The position numbers and the translations under genes were made by a program. From Spinactinospora alkalitolerans (lineage in GTDB: Bacteria > Actinomycetota > Actinomycetes > Streptosporangiales > Streptosporangiaceae): DNA of 64,000 nt. The notes under the pieces are model-generated. The model saw nothing but the letters and a program-made list of their open reading frames with translations. It did no database searches and was not told the DNA's origin. The DNA lies in assembly GCF_013408795.1 (NCBI RefSeq), contig NZ_JACCCC010000001.1:1550001-1614000 (forward strand), read 5' to 3'. Every line of letters starts with the position of its first letter. The stretch's first letter is position 1. Positions 39,372 through 47,589 of the stretch are shown piece after piece.

Positions 39372-40796
39372 ATGCGATCCCTCTACCTCAACGGCGCCTG
39401 GGCCGACTCCGCCTCGGCCCAGGCCATCGACGTGGTCAACCCCACCACCGAGGAGGTCATCGACCAGGTCCCGGCCGGCGACCCCAAGGACGTCGACCGC
39501 GCCGTCGCGGCGGCCAGGGCGGCCTTCCCCGCGTGGTCGGCGCTCCCGGTCGCCGAACGCCGCGCCCACCTCGCCCGCGCCCACGAGCTGTTCACCCAGC
39601 GGGCCGGGGACATCGCCCGGGCCATGGCCACCGACATGGGCGCGCCGCTGAAGTTCGCCTCCCAGATCCAGACCGGCCTGCCCCTCACCATGTTCCAGAC
39701 CTACCTGGACATGCTCGGCGGCGAGGTCGGCGAGCGGTTCTTCTCGGGGGAGGAGGTCGGCACCTCCCTCGTCGTGCGCGAGCCGTTCGGCGTCGTCGGC
39801 GCGATCACCCCGTGGAACTACCCGCTGCACCAGATCGTGCTGAAGGTGGTCCCCGCGCTCGCCGCCGGCAACACCGTGGTGCTCAAGCCCACCGAGGTCG
39901 CGCCGCTCGGCGCCTACGCGCTGGCCGAGCTCTTCCACGACGCCGGCCTGCCGGCCGGGGTGTTCAACCTCGTCTCGGGCACCGGTCCCGTCGTCGGGGA
40001 GGCGATCGCCGCCCACCCCGACGTCGACATGGTGTCCTTCACCGGTTCCGGCCGCGCGGGCAAGCGCGTGGCCGAGGTGGCCGCCGCCACGGTGAAGAAG
40101 GTCGCGCTGGAGCTCGGCGGCAAGTCGCCCAACGTCATCCTGCCCGGGGCCGACCTCAACCACGCGGTCAAGCGGGGCGTCGCCGACGTGATGCGCAACA
40201 GCGGCCAGAGCTGCAACGCGCTCACCCGGATGCTGGTGCACCGCGACTCCTACGACGCCGCGGTCGAGCTCGCGGCCGGCTACGCGGCCAAGTTCACGGT
40301 CGGCGACCCCTTCGAGGAGGGGGTGCGGATGGGCCCGCTCGTCTCCGCCGCGCAGCGCGACCGGGTGCGCGGCTACATCGAGCAGGGCGTGGCCGAGGGC
40401 GCGCGGCTGGCCACCGGCGGCGCCGAGGCGCCCGAGGGCCTGGAGCGCGGCTTCTTCGTGCGGCCCACGGTCTTCGCCGACGTGCGCAACGACATGCGCA
40501 TCGCCCAGGAGGAGATCTTCGGCCCGGTCCTGGTGCTGATCCCCTACGGCTCCGAGGAGGAGGCCGTGGAGATCGCCAACGACACCCCCTACGGGCTCGC
40601 CGCCGGGGTGTGGGCCGGAGACAAGGAGCACGCGCTGGCCGTCGCCCGTCGGCTGCGCGCCGGCCAGATCGAGGTCAACGGCGGCGCCTTCAACCCGCTC
40701 GCCCCGTTCGGCGGGTACAAGCAGTCGGGTGTCGGCAGGGAGTGGGGCGTCTTCGGACTCGAGGAGTTCTGCGAGACGAAGGCCGTCCAGCTGTAG
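39372..40796 (+). CDS. NAD(P)-dependent aldehyde dehydrogenase
   Basis: A 474-residue class-2-like aldehyde dehydrogenase. Landmarks are [21 protein letters not shown] near 140-160, the glycine loop [13 protein letters not shown] near 222, the general-base glutamate in [11 protein letters not shown] near 249 and the catalytic cysteine in [12 protein letters not shown] near 282. The C-terminal [20 protein letters not shown] is typical. It oxidises an aldehyde to the acid; substrate unknown. Start ATG 39372 has GGGAAAGG about 10 nt upstream. A hairpin follows the stop. Confidence 0.94.
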   Translation: MRSLYLNGAWADSASAQAIDVVNPTTEEVIDQVPAGDPKDVDRAVAAARAAFPAWSALPVAERRAHLARAHELFTQRAGDIARAMATDMGAPLKFASQIQTGLPLTMFQTYLDMLGGEVGERFFSGEEVGTSLVVREPFGVVGAITPWNYPLHQIVLKVVPALAAGNTVVLKPTEVAPLGAYALAELFHDAGLPAGVFNLVSGTGPVVGEAIAAHPDVDMVSFTGSGRAGKRVAEVAAATVKKVALELGGKSPNVILPGADLNHAVKRGVADVMRNSGQSCNALTRMLVHRDSYDAAVELAAGYAAKFTVGDPFEEGVRMGPLVSAAQRDRVRGYIEQGVAEGARLATGGAEAPEGLERGFFVRPTVFADVRNDMRIAQEEIFGPVLVLIPYGSEEEAVEIANDTPYGLAAGVWAGDKEHALAVARRLRAGQIEVNGGAFNPLAPFGGYKQSGVGREWGVFGLEEFCETKAVQL

Positions 40797-40805
40797 GGGC
40801 CGTGC

Positions 40806-40828
40806 GGGCGGGCGTACCGCGCCCGCCC
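40806..40828 (+). terminator. hairpin after the aldehyde dehydrogenase gene
   Basis: GGGCGGGCG pairs with CGCCCGCCC around TACCG, 10 bp after the stop. Confidence 0.55.
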
Positions 40829-41009
40829 CTCCGGTGGGGCGCCGGCGCTCCGCCGAGCCCGATCCGCTCCTCGACGACCTGGAGATTCGTCTGTCCGTGC
40901 CGGCCGGGCCGAGGTAACCGACACCACGTCGGGGACCGCGATGGGGTGTGCCAGAATTCTTGTTGAATCCGGTGCAGACGTTTCCCGATCCGTTTCAAGG
41001 TGGTCGAAG

Positions 41010-41150
41010 TTGAGCCAGTCATCCCCGTCCAAGGCCGGTCCGCTGCGCAAGGACGTCATGGCCATGGTCGTGAGCAATCTGGTGGCGCTGGCCTCGCTGG
41101 TGCTGTTCGGCGCGATGGGCCTCGCCATCTTCCACGTCGCGACGGCCTAG
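41010..41150 (+). CDS. small single-pass membrane protein
   Basis: A 46-residue protein with a basic N-terminus (SKAGPLRKDVMAMV) and one hydrophobic helix, NLVALASLVLFGAMGLAIF. The TTG at 41010 has AAGGTGG 7 nt upstream, and codon use is normal; an ATG within the chain (41058) could be an alternative. A strong hairpin terminator starts 12 bp after the stop, which supports it as a real transcription unit. No known family is recognised. Confidence 0.6.
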   Translation: MSQSSPSKAGPLRKDVMAMVVSNLVALASLVLFGAMGLAIFHVATA

Positions 41151-41162
41151 CCGCGGCGCTCC

Positions 41163-41199
41163 CGATCGCCCGGTGCCCCCCGAGGGCACCGGGCGATCG
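41163..41199 (+). terminator. hairpin after the small membrane protein gene
   Basis: CGATCGCCCGGTGCCC pairs perfectly with GGGCACCGGGCGATCG (16 bp, 5-nt loop). Confidence 0.8.
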
Positions 41200-41258
41200 T
41201 GTCTCCCCGGCGCCTCCCCGGTCGCCGCCCGCTTCCATGACCTGCGACACTGGGGTTC

Positions 41259-41726
41259 GTGCGTGTTTATCTTGGATCCGACCATGCAGGTTTCGAACTG
41301 AAGGAGCACCTCGTCTCCTGGCTCAAGGAGCAGGGGCACGAGGTCGTCGACGCCGGCCCGGCCGGCTACGACGCGGCCGACGACTACCCGCCGTTCGTGC
41401 TGCGCGCCGCCGAGGGCGTCGCGGGAGACGAGGGCGCCCTGGGCGTGGTGATCGGCGGCTCCGGCAACGGCGAGCAGATGGCCGCCAACAAGGTCAAGGG
41501 GGTCCGCGCCGCCCTGGTGTGGAGCACCGAGACCGCGGAGCTCGCCCGCGAGCACAACAACGCCAACGTCGTCAGCATCGGCGCCCGGATGCACTCCGCG
41601 CAGGAGGCCACGCGGTTCACCGAGGCCTTCCTGGCCACCGCCTACAGCGGTGAGGAGCGCCACACCCGCCGGATCGACATGCTGAGCCGCTACGAGCGGA
41701 CCGGGGAACTCCCGCCGCTGCCTTGA
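41259..41726 (+). CDS. rpiB: ribose-5-phosphate isomerase B
   Basis: A 155-residue RpiB/LacAB isomerase that interconverts ribose 5-phosphate and ribulose 5-phosphate. MRVYLGSDHAGFELK at the start, the anion-hole loop VIGGSGNGEQMAANK near 64-78, and NNANVVSIGARM near 100 are characteristic. The residue at the catalytic-cysteine position of some RpiB enzymes is serine here (GGSGNG), as in mycobacterial RpiB, which uses a glutamate. The start GTG 41259 has no ribosome site and may be leaderless (GACACT about 8-13 nt upstream). Single gene unit. Confidence 0.95.
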   Translation: MRVYLGSDHAGFELKEHLVSWLKEQGHEVVDAGPAGYDAADDYPPFVLRAAEGVAGDEGALGVVIGGSGNGEQMAANKVKGVRAALVWSTETAELAREHNNANVVSIGARMHSAQEATRFTEAFLATAYSGEERHTRRIDMLSRYERTGELPPLP

Positions 41727-41769
41727 CGCCCGCCGGAGGTCTCACCGGAGCCTGGGGACGTGCCCGCGG

Positions 41770-42015
41770 TCACCGCCGCCGGCGGCGCCTGTTCCGCTTC
41801 TTCGGCCGCGGCGCGGGCGGCACCACGAGGGCGTCCGGCCCGGTCACTGCCTTCCGGGCGTCCGCGGAGGAGTCCGATCCGCTGCGCTGCCGTTCCACCG
41901 GCGCGGATCCTCCTTCCTCACCCGTGACCGGGCCGGGCCCGGCGTGCCCGGGGCCGTCGCCCGCGGAGAAGGGGACGATGTCCGCATGCGGACGTGAGAC
42001 GTCGCGCGCCCGCAT
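41770..42015 (-). CDS. uncertain small basic/disordered protein
   Basis: An 81-residue candidate that begins MRARDVSRPHADIVPFSAGD and ends in RPKKRNRRRRR. The codon pattern is consistent with the genome, and the orderly N-terminus looks more natural than the overlapping plus-strand frame. There is no clear ribosome site. The remaining part of the 443-bp space between rpiB and the acetyltransferase gene shows no other gene. I have no family for it. Confidence 0.35.
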   Translation of the reverse strand: MRARDVSRPHADIVPFSAGDGPGHAGPGPVTGEEGGSAPVERQRSGSDSSADARKAVTGPDALVVPPAPRPKKRNRRRRRR

Positions 42016-42169
42016 CGCCGCGGACAGGCTGATGTGAGTGCGTGGCACGTCCGATCCGCCCGCCTTTCCGCTCGCTCGCCCGGTCACGCTCTGCTGCGAC
42101 GGTAATACGGCTGCGGGCCGCTGAAAAGCCCTGCCGGTCGGCGAAATCGTCCGCGGGGTCCGGGAGCGG

Positions 42170-43444
42170 TCAGAAGATGACCCCGCAGTGCGGCTGGGTG
42201 GGGTGGCTCAGCGCCGTGTCCAGCTCGGCCACCGCTCCCTCGCGCTCCTCGGTCACCAGGCCGGCCGCGGCGTAGGAGCCGAGCCGGGTGCCGCCGAGGT
42301 AGGCCGCACCCAGGGTGGCGACGTCCAGGCGCACGTCCGGTTCGCGCTCGGCCGGCTCGCAGCGGGCGTTGCGGGTGTCGGCCGAGAGCTGCCAGCGCCC
42401 GGCGTTCCACGGGCAGACCCGGTCGGTCACCTCGATGACGAGGTCCACCGGCGCGGAGTAGGCCCGCTGCTCCAGCGCCCGGGGCAGGTCCACCAGCCGG
42501 ACCCAGAGGTTGTCGGTCAGGATCGACCGCGCCCGGTCGCGCTCGGTCAGCAGGTGCAGCAGCGGGTCGTCCACCGGCCGGTTGCCCGCCGTGACGGTGG
42601 TGACGAGGTCGCGGCTGAGCAGGTGCTCCCACAGCAGGGCGTAGGCCGCCGGCGCCGTGGCGTGGAGCTGGCCGACGTGCAGCGCGCTGTCGGCCAGGCC
42701 GTGCGCGTCCCAGGCCGGGCGGATGCGGTAGAGCGCGTAGCCGAGCGGGCCGGCGTCGTCCTCGACCAGCGCACACTTGGCCTCGCTGAACCCGCCGCGC
42801 TCGTCCTCCGGGTCCTCCAGCAGCACCTTCCACCAGTTGTCGTCGCGGACGAACTCGCCCACCCGCTGCGCCGCCGAGCCCTGGTGCACCAGGGCGAGCT
42901 CCTTGCGGACCTCCTTCGGCGCGGCCAGCCGCACGCGCAGCGCGGGGTCGCGCGGGGCGTCGGCGCGCAGCGCGCCCTCGCCCCGGCGCAGCGTCAGGTC
43001 CACCGACCTGGCCGCCGGGCCGTAGCCGTAGCGGCCGTAGATGGGCGCCTCCGAGGCGAACAGCGCCGCCACCGCCTCGCGGCCGCGCTCGCGGATGTCG
43101 GAGAGCTGGCGGCGCATCAGCGCGCTGAGGATGCCGCGCCGCCGGTGCGTGGGCAGCACGGAGACGGCCGTGACCCCGGCGACGGGGCGCTGCCCTCCGG
43201 GCAGCGTCATGGTGAAGGAGCGGATGCCGGTGGTGCCGACGACGCGGTCGCCGTCGAAGGCGGCCAGCGTGCGGTCGAACTCGGCGATCGGGCGGGCTCG
43301 TTCGGCGTGCCGGGACGGATCACCCGCGGAGGCGAACGCCTCCTCGAACACGGCGACGAACGTCGGGAACTCCGGCTCCTCGATGGGGCGGATCCGCCAT
43401 GGCAGGGCACCGCCGGAGGCGGCCGTGTCGTGCGAGAAGGACAT
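42170..43444 (-). CDS. Eis-like GNAT N-acetyltransferase
   Basis: A 424-residue acetyltransferase of the Eis (enhanced intracellular survival) type: an N-terminal GNAT domain with the acetyl-CoA loop VLPTHRRRGILSALMRRQL near 99-117, a second GNAT-like domain, and a C-terminal SCP2-like domain ending in CGVIF, whose C-terminal carboxylate serves catalysis in Eis. Family members acetylate amines, including aminoglycosides and lysines; the natural substrate is unknown. I prefer ATG 43444 because AGGGAG lies 6 nt upstream; ATG 43450 would sit directly on that site. Transcribed divergently from the phosphatase gene. Confidence 0.88.
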   Translation of the reverse strand: MSFSHDTAASGGALPWRIRPIEEPEFPTFVAVFEEAFASAGDPSRHAERARPIAEFDRTLAAFDGDRVVGTTGIRSFTMTLPGGQRPVAGVTAVSVLPTHRRRGILSALMRRQLSDIRERGREAVAALFASEAPIYGRYGYGPAARSVDLTLRRGEGALRADAPRDPALRVRLAAPKEVRKELALVHQGSAAQRVGEFVRDDNWWKVLLEDPEDERGGFSEAKCALVEDDAGPLGYALYRIRPAWDAHGLADSALHVGQLHATAPAAYALLWEHLLSRDLVTTVTAGNRPVDDPLLHLLTERDRARSILTDNLWVRLVDLPRALEQRAYSAPVDLVIEVTDRVCPWNAGRWQLSADTRNARCEPAEREPDVRLDVATLGAAYLGGTRLGSYAAAGLVTEEREGAVAELDTALSHPTQPHCGVIF

Positions 43445-43753
43445 GCTCATCTCCCTATCAGCCGGAGCTCGGCCGGCGCCAATGGTTTTGCCGGTGCCGC
43501 CGGACAGGGGCGCCCGGACCCGTCGCGCAGGGTCTCCCCCCGGGGGGTGATTTCGCTCCAATTCGCGGATGAACGGGGACGGAAGGCCTGACGCCCGCCG
43601 GGTTCTCGGCTCATACTGGACCATGAGTAGTTCTGCGCTTTTTCCGGCTTGCACGCTGGGCGGATATCGGCCGACCCCATACGCCGAATCACGGCCGCGG
43701 CATCCGTGGCGCAACGTGCTCGGGATGCTTTCGCGCGCTACAGTTCGGCAACG
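43445..43753. other. 309-bp divergent promoter region between the Eis-like and PP2C genes
   Basis: No convincing gene. TACAGT at 43739-43744 is a likely -10 element for the phosphatase gene, whose ATG follows 9 nt later. A 44-codon frame from 43623 overlaps that ATG but has unusual codon use. Confidence 0.5.
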
Positions 43754-44857
43754 ATGAACACCTCGACCACCCCCAGACTCGTTCGCCGCGCACGCTCGTT
43801 GGCGCAGCGACTGGTCGCGGTGCTCAGGCGCAAGGTGCTGTTCCGGTACCGGCTGGTGCTGATCACGCTCGTCGTGCTCGCCGTCGGCATCGGGATCGGC
43901 GCGGTGTGGGGACCGCCCGGCTGGTTCCCGCCCAGCGCGGTCATCCTCACGGTGCTCGCCGGAGGACTGCTCCTCAAGCGCAAGAGCCTCGCGTTCCTGC
44001 TCGTGGTCGTGGCGGCGGTGCTGCTGTTCACCGCCTTCGCGCTGGACTTCGGCCAGGTGGGCCCCGGACTGCTGGTGACGATCGGCGTCACCGCCGTGCT
44101 GGCCTACCTGCTGTCGGGCGTGCGCGAACGGCTCGGCGTGCAGGGCCTGAGCGGCGAGAAGATGCTGCTGGAGCTGCGCGACCGGCTGCGCGCCCAGGGC
44201 CGGCTGCCCGACATGCCCGAGGGATGGGGCTCCACGGCGATCCTGCAGCAGGCCGGCGGGTCCTCCTTCGGCGGCGACTTCGTGGTCTCGATGCGCCACG
44301 ACCACCGCCTCGACCTCGCCGTGGTCGACGTCTCGGGCAAGGGCGTGGACGCCGGGACCCGGGCGCTGCTGCTGTCCGGCGCGTTCGGCGGTCTGATCAG
44401 CGCCGTTCCCAGCGCCGACTTCCTCGCGCACTGCAACGACTACCTCATGCGCACCGCCGTGGGCGAGGGCTTCGTGACGGCGGTTCACCTGAGCATCGAC
44501 CTCAACACCGGGGACTACCTCATCACCTCGGCGGGCCACCCGCCGGCGGTCCAGTTCGACAGCGGCGCCGGGAACTGGTCCACGACCGAGGCCAAGGGGG
44601 TCGTCCTCGGCGTCATCCCCGAGATGACCTACACCCCGGTGAAGGGGCGGCTGCGCCGCGGCGACGCGATCATGCTCTACACCGACGGACTCATCGAGAC
44701 CCCGGGCGAGGACCTCGACGCCGGGGTCGACCGCCTGCTGGGCGTCGCCGAGCAGCTGGTGACCAGGGGCTTCGGGGCAGGGGCCCACGAGGTCGTCGAC
44801 ACCCTCAGCAAGGACAAGAACGACGACTGCGCGCTCGTGGTGATCTGGCGCTCCTGA
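43754..44857 (+). CDS. membrane PP2C-type (SpoIIE/RsbU-like) phosphatase
   Basis: A 367-residue protein with an N-terminal membrane part of about four helices (30-118) and a C-terminal SpoIIE-type PP2C domain. Metal-binding aspartates are in GGDFVVSMR near 174, VVDVSGKGVDAG near 195, MLYTDGLIETPG near 305 and KDKNDDCALVV at the end. Such phosphatases dephosphorylate anti-anti-sigma factors and set the activity of stress or developmental sigma factors. No anti-sigma partner is next to it. It has no sensor domain other than the membrane part. ATG 43754 probably begins a leaderless mRNA. Confidence 0.9.
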   Translation: MNTSTTPRLVRRARSLAQRLVAVLRRKVLFRYRLVLITLVVLAVGIGIGAVWGPPGWFPPSAVILTVLAGGLLLKRKSLAFLLVVVAAVLLFTAFALDFGQVGPGLLVTIGVTAVLAYLLSGVRERLGVQGLSGEKMLLELRDRLRAQGRLPDMPEGWGSTAILQQAGGSSFGGDFVVSMRHDHRLDLAVVDVSGKGVDAGTRALLLSGAFGGLISAVPSADFLAHCNDYLMRTAVGEGFVTAVHLSIDLNTGDYLITSAGHPPAVQFDSGAGNWSTTEAKGVVLGVIPEMTYTPVKGRLRRGDAIMLYTDGLIETPGEDLDAGVDRLLGVAEQLVTRGFGAGAHEVVDTLSKDKNDDCALVVIWRS

Positions 44858-45165
44858 GAGCCGGGCGGGTGCGCCCGATCGTCCGCGGTGCCGGTAGGGT
44901 CGGTGTGTTCCCCGGGCAGACGAGCGGCGCCTCGCCGTCGCGGCCCGTTCCACGTGTGTGCCACCGCCCGCGGCGTCGGTGGCCCGGACCGCCGAGTCGG
45001 CACGCCCATCCCGCATCCGGGAGCGCTGCACACCCGCAGCCGCCCGTGCACGGCCGGTCCGCGCACGCCCATGGCCCCGTGTCCCGGCCCGCGCGTGCCC
45101 CGGGGGGTGCGCGACCGCTTCCACCGGATTCCCGGATGGCGCGTTATGACGAGGGGGTGCTCGGC
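44858..45165. other. 308-bp leader region before mgtE
   Basis: TAGGGT near 44895 could be a -10 element, which would give an mRNA leader of about 250 nt. No riboswitch consensus known to me is recognisable, and no open frame has a credible start. Confidence 0.4.
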
Positions 45166-46506
45166 ATGGACGAAGAAGAGCGGGTCGAACTGATCGACCT
45201 GGTCGAGGCCAACGACCTCACCGGCATGCGATTGTGGCTGGCCGAGCATCCCCCCTACGAGATCGCCGACGAACTCGCGCGCATGGACAGCCATCTGGCC
45301 GCCGTCCCCTTCCGGCTGCTCGACAAGGACCGCGAACTGGAGGTCTTCGAGGAGCTCGACCCCTTCCACCAGCAGGAGATCCTCGTCGGGCTGCGGGACG
45401 GGGCCTTCCGCGAGCTGCTGGAGGAGATGGACCCCGACGACCGCGCGCGGTTGATCGGGGAGGCGCCGGCCAAGATCGCCACGCGGGCGCTGGCCGGGCT
45501 CAGCCCCTCCGAGCGCAAGATGACGGCGGCCCTGCTGGGCTACCCGGAGGAGTCCGTCGGCCGGTACATGACGCCGGAGACGGTCATCCTGCACCGCGAC
45601 CTCACGGTGGGGCGGGCGCTGGAGGTCGTGCGCGCGAGGGGAACCGACGCCGAGACCGTCGACATCCTGCCCGTGGTCGACGACGGGCGGCGCCTGGCCG
45701 GGACGGTGCGGCTCAGCGACCTCGTCGTCAGCGAACCCGAGACCGCGATCAAGGACGTCGTCGACGTCCTGGTGCCCCGAGTGCGGGCCACCGAGCCGGC
45801 CGAGGACGCGGCCCGCCTCGTTCAGCAGGCGAACCTGGTCGCGCTGCCGGTCGTGGACTCGGAGGAGCGCTTCGTCGGCCTGCTGACCTTCGACGACGCC
45901 CTGGAGCTCATCGAGGCCGCCGACTCCGAGGACATCGCCCGGCAGTCCGGCGCCAGCCCGGTGGCCGGGCACTACGTCGCCGTGGGCGTGCTGCGCCTGG
46001 CCCGGGCGCGGTCGGTGTGGCTGCTGCTGCTGATCGTGGCCTCCACCCTGACGGTTAACGTCATGCAGGGGTTCGAGGGGACCCTGGAGGAGGTGACGGC
46101 GCTCGCCCTGTTCGTGCCGATGCTGACCGGGACCGGCGGCAACGTCGGTTCGCAGTCGGCCACGGCGATCGTGCGCGCCCTGGCGGTCGGCGAGGTCCGG
46201 ATCCGCGACCTGCCCGGCGTGGCCTGGAAGGAATCGCGGGTCGGATTCCTGCTCGGCATCATGCTCGCGCTGATCGCGCTGATCATCGGATCGTCCCTGG
46301 TGGGGTTCGACATCGCGGTGGCGGTCGCGGCCTCGGTGATCGCCATCTGCACCTGGGCGGCGGTCATCGGCAGCAGCATGCCGCTGCTGGCCCGCCGCAT
46401 GGGCGTGGACCCCGCGGTGGTCTCGGCCCCGATGGTCGCCACCCTCGTCGACGCGACCGGCCTGCTCATCTACTTCACCGTCGCCCGTGCCGTCCTCGGC
46501 ATCTGA
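45166..46506 (+). CDS. mgtE: magnesium transporter MgtE
   Basis: A 446-residue MgtE. The N-terminal superhelical domain (to about residue 120) contains FEELDPFHQQEIL and EEMDPDDRARLI, a tandem CBS domain follows (about 125-250, starting VGRYMTPETVILHRD), and five membrane helices form the C-terminus. The pore-lining segment PMLTGTGGNVGSQSAT near residue 315 is diagnostic. It is a Mg2+ channel closed by Mg2+ binding to the cytoplasmic domains. I chose ATG 45166 for its GAGGGGG 9 nt upstream; ATG 45136 would add ten residues. Confidence 0.94.
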   Translation: MDEEERVELIDLVEANDLTGMRLWLAEHPPYEIADELARMDSHLAAVPFRLLDKDRELEVFEELDPFHQQEILVGLRDGAFRELLEEMDPDDRARLIGEAPAKIATRALAGLSPSERKMTAALLGYPEESVGRYMTPETVILHRDLTVGRALEVVRARGTDAETVDILPVVDDGRRLAGTVRLSDLVVSEPETAIKDVVDVLVPRVRATEPAEDAARLVQQANLVALPVVDSEERFVGLLTFDDALELIEAADSEDIARQSGASPVAGHYVAVGVLRLARARSVWLLLLIVASTLTVNVMQGFEGTLEEVTALALFVPMLTGTGGNVGSQSATAIVRALAVGEVRIRDLPGVAWKESRVGFLLGIMLALIALIIGSSLVGFDIAVAVAASVIAICTWAAVIGSSMPLLARRMGVDPAVVSAPMVATLVDATGLLIYFTVARAVLGI

Positions 46507-46595
46507 TCATCGAGTCCGCATTTCACGCATGCCGATGTCCGTGATCGGGTATGGCCGAAAAGGAACGTGCCTGCGTCCTACAGGGGGTAATGACG

Positions 46596-46820
46596 ATGGC
46601 CGGACTCGGAGACGCCTTCGACAAGCTGAAGAAGGCGGCGACCCAGAACAGGGAGAAAACCTCGGAGGGGATCGACAAGGCCACCGGCTTCGCCAAGGAC
46701 CGGACCGGCGGCAAGTACGACGAGCACATCGACCGGGCCGGCGGCGCGGCCAACGACTACCTCGACCGCCAGGGCGAGGAGGGCGAGCGCCGCCAGGACG
46801 ATCCCGAGGAGCAGCGGTAG
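46596..46820 (+). CDS. small MT0933-like (Rv0909 antitoxin family) protein
   Basis: A 74-residue hydrophilic protein, MAGLGDAFDKLKKAATQNRE at the start, with KATGFAKDRTGGKYDEHIDR in the middle. This matches the MT0933-like antitoxin family, named for Rv0909, in pattern (helical, TGGKYxxxIDKA). No toxin gene is adjacent, so an antitoxin role is doubtful; many such proteins occur alone. CAGGGGG lies about 8 nt before ATG 46596; ATG 46590 is an alternative. A perfect hairpin follows the stop. Confidence 0.72.
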   Translation: MAGLGDAFDKLKKAATQNREKTSEGIDKATGFAKDRTGGKYDEHIDRAGGAANDYLDRQGEEGERRQDDPEEQR

Positions 46821-46827
46821 CGTCCGC

Positions 46828-46863
46828 GCGCGGCCCCGGCCCCATTGGTGGCCGGGGCCGCGC
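46828..46863 (+). terminator. hairpin after the first MT0933-like gene
   Basis: GCGCGGCCCCGGCC pairs perfectly with GGCCGGGGCCGCGC around an 8-nt loop, 7 bp after the stop. Confidence 0.8.
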
Positions 46864-46960
46864 CGCTGTCCAGGGGGAGACGCGGGGAACGCGCGGCGGC
46901 GCGGACGCGTTCTCCTGGCAGAGCGCCTGAGACGACACGGACGAAAAGGGTGTGACGGGG

Positions 46961-47191
46961 ATGGCCGGCTGGAAGAGCATGCTGCGACAGGTCCTGCACT
47001 TCGTCAGGAGGAATCCGCACCAGGCGAGCCGAGGCGTGCACTCGGCGGGGGAGTTCGTGAAGCGGCGTACCGGCGGCAGGTACGACCGGCAGGTCGACAA
47101 GGCGACCGGGGCCGCCGTGAAGTACCTCGGCCGACAGCGGCACCACGGCCGCGGCCGCGACCACGGCGGGCCCTACCGGGGAGGACGGTGA
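46961..47191 (+). CDS. second, basic MT0933-like small protein
   Basis: A 76-residue protein with MAGWKSMLRQVLHFVRRN at the start and RRTGGRYDRQVDKATGA in the middle, the same TGG-YD-x-DKATG pattern as its neighbour 140 bp upstream, but arginine/histidine-rich instead of acidic, especially in its tail. It looks like a diverged paralogue. AAAGGG lies about 10 nt before ATG 46961; GTG 46952 is an alternative start. The pairing of an acidic and a basic paralogue is notable. Function unknown. Confidence 0.62.
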   Translation: MAGWKSMLRQVLHFVRRNPHQASRGVHSAGEFVKRRTGGRYDRQVDKATGAAVKYLGRQRHHGRGRDHGGPYRGGR

Positions 47192-47286
47192 TCCGCGCCG
47201 ACGGAAAAGGCGGAGCCGGTGCGTGATCACGCCGATTCGGGGCAGTAGGAGGAAAAGCAGGACCTGAACAAAGGGAGTGACCCCTC

Positions 47287-47484
47287 ATGTCCGCCCTCAA
47301 CCGAATCGTCGGAGAGGCACGGCGCCTCCTCCACACACGCTCGGCCGGTGGTTCCCCCGCCGGCGGCAGGTCCCACTCGGGCCGCCGCCCGGTGGCGCGC
47401 CGGGGCCGCGGCAACGAACTGGCCACCATCACCCGGGCCCTGCGCCGGCTCACCTCCGGCCGCGGCCGCCCGCGCCGGTTCTAG
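47287..47484 (+). CDS. small arginine-rich protein
   Basis: A 65-residue protein, MSALNRIVGEARRLLHTRSA at its start, very rich in arginine and glycine, ending GRGRPRRF. AGGGAG lies about 9 nt before the ATG and codon use is acceptable, so it is probably real. It could bind nucleic acid or another anionic partner. It follows the two MT0933-like genes on the same strand. No family recognised. Confidence 0.5.
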   Translation: MSALNRIVGEARRLLHTRSAGGSPAGGRSHSGRRPVARRGRGNELATITRALRRLTSGRGRPRRF

Positions 47485-47589
47485 CGCATTCCGGTAGCGG
47501 GTCAACGCTCCTCGGCGGTTCCGACCGCACCGGTGCTGGAACCGCCGACCCGGGGCCCGAAGGGCCGGGATCGCCGGGAAGATGGAGGT

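Noticed and set aside
43623-43757. 44-codon frame overlapping the PP2C start (ATGA)
   Set aside because: Third positions are unusually A/T-rich for this genome and the region is a divergent promoter.
44858-45165. Mg2+ riboswitch in the mgtE leader
   Set aside because: No M-box consensus is visible; a long leader alone is not evidence.
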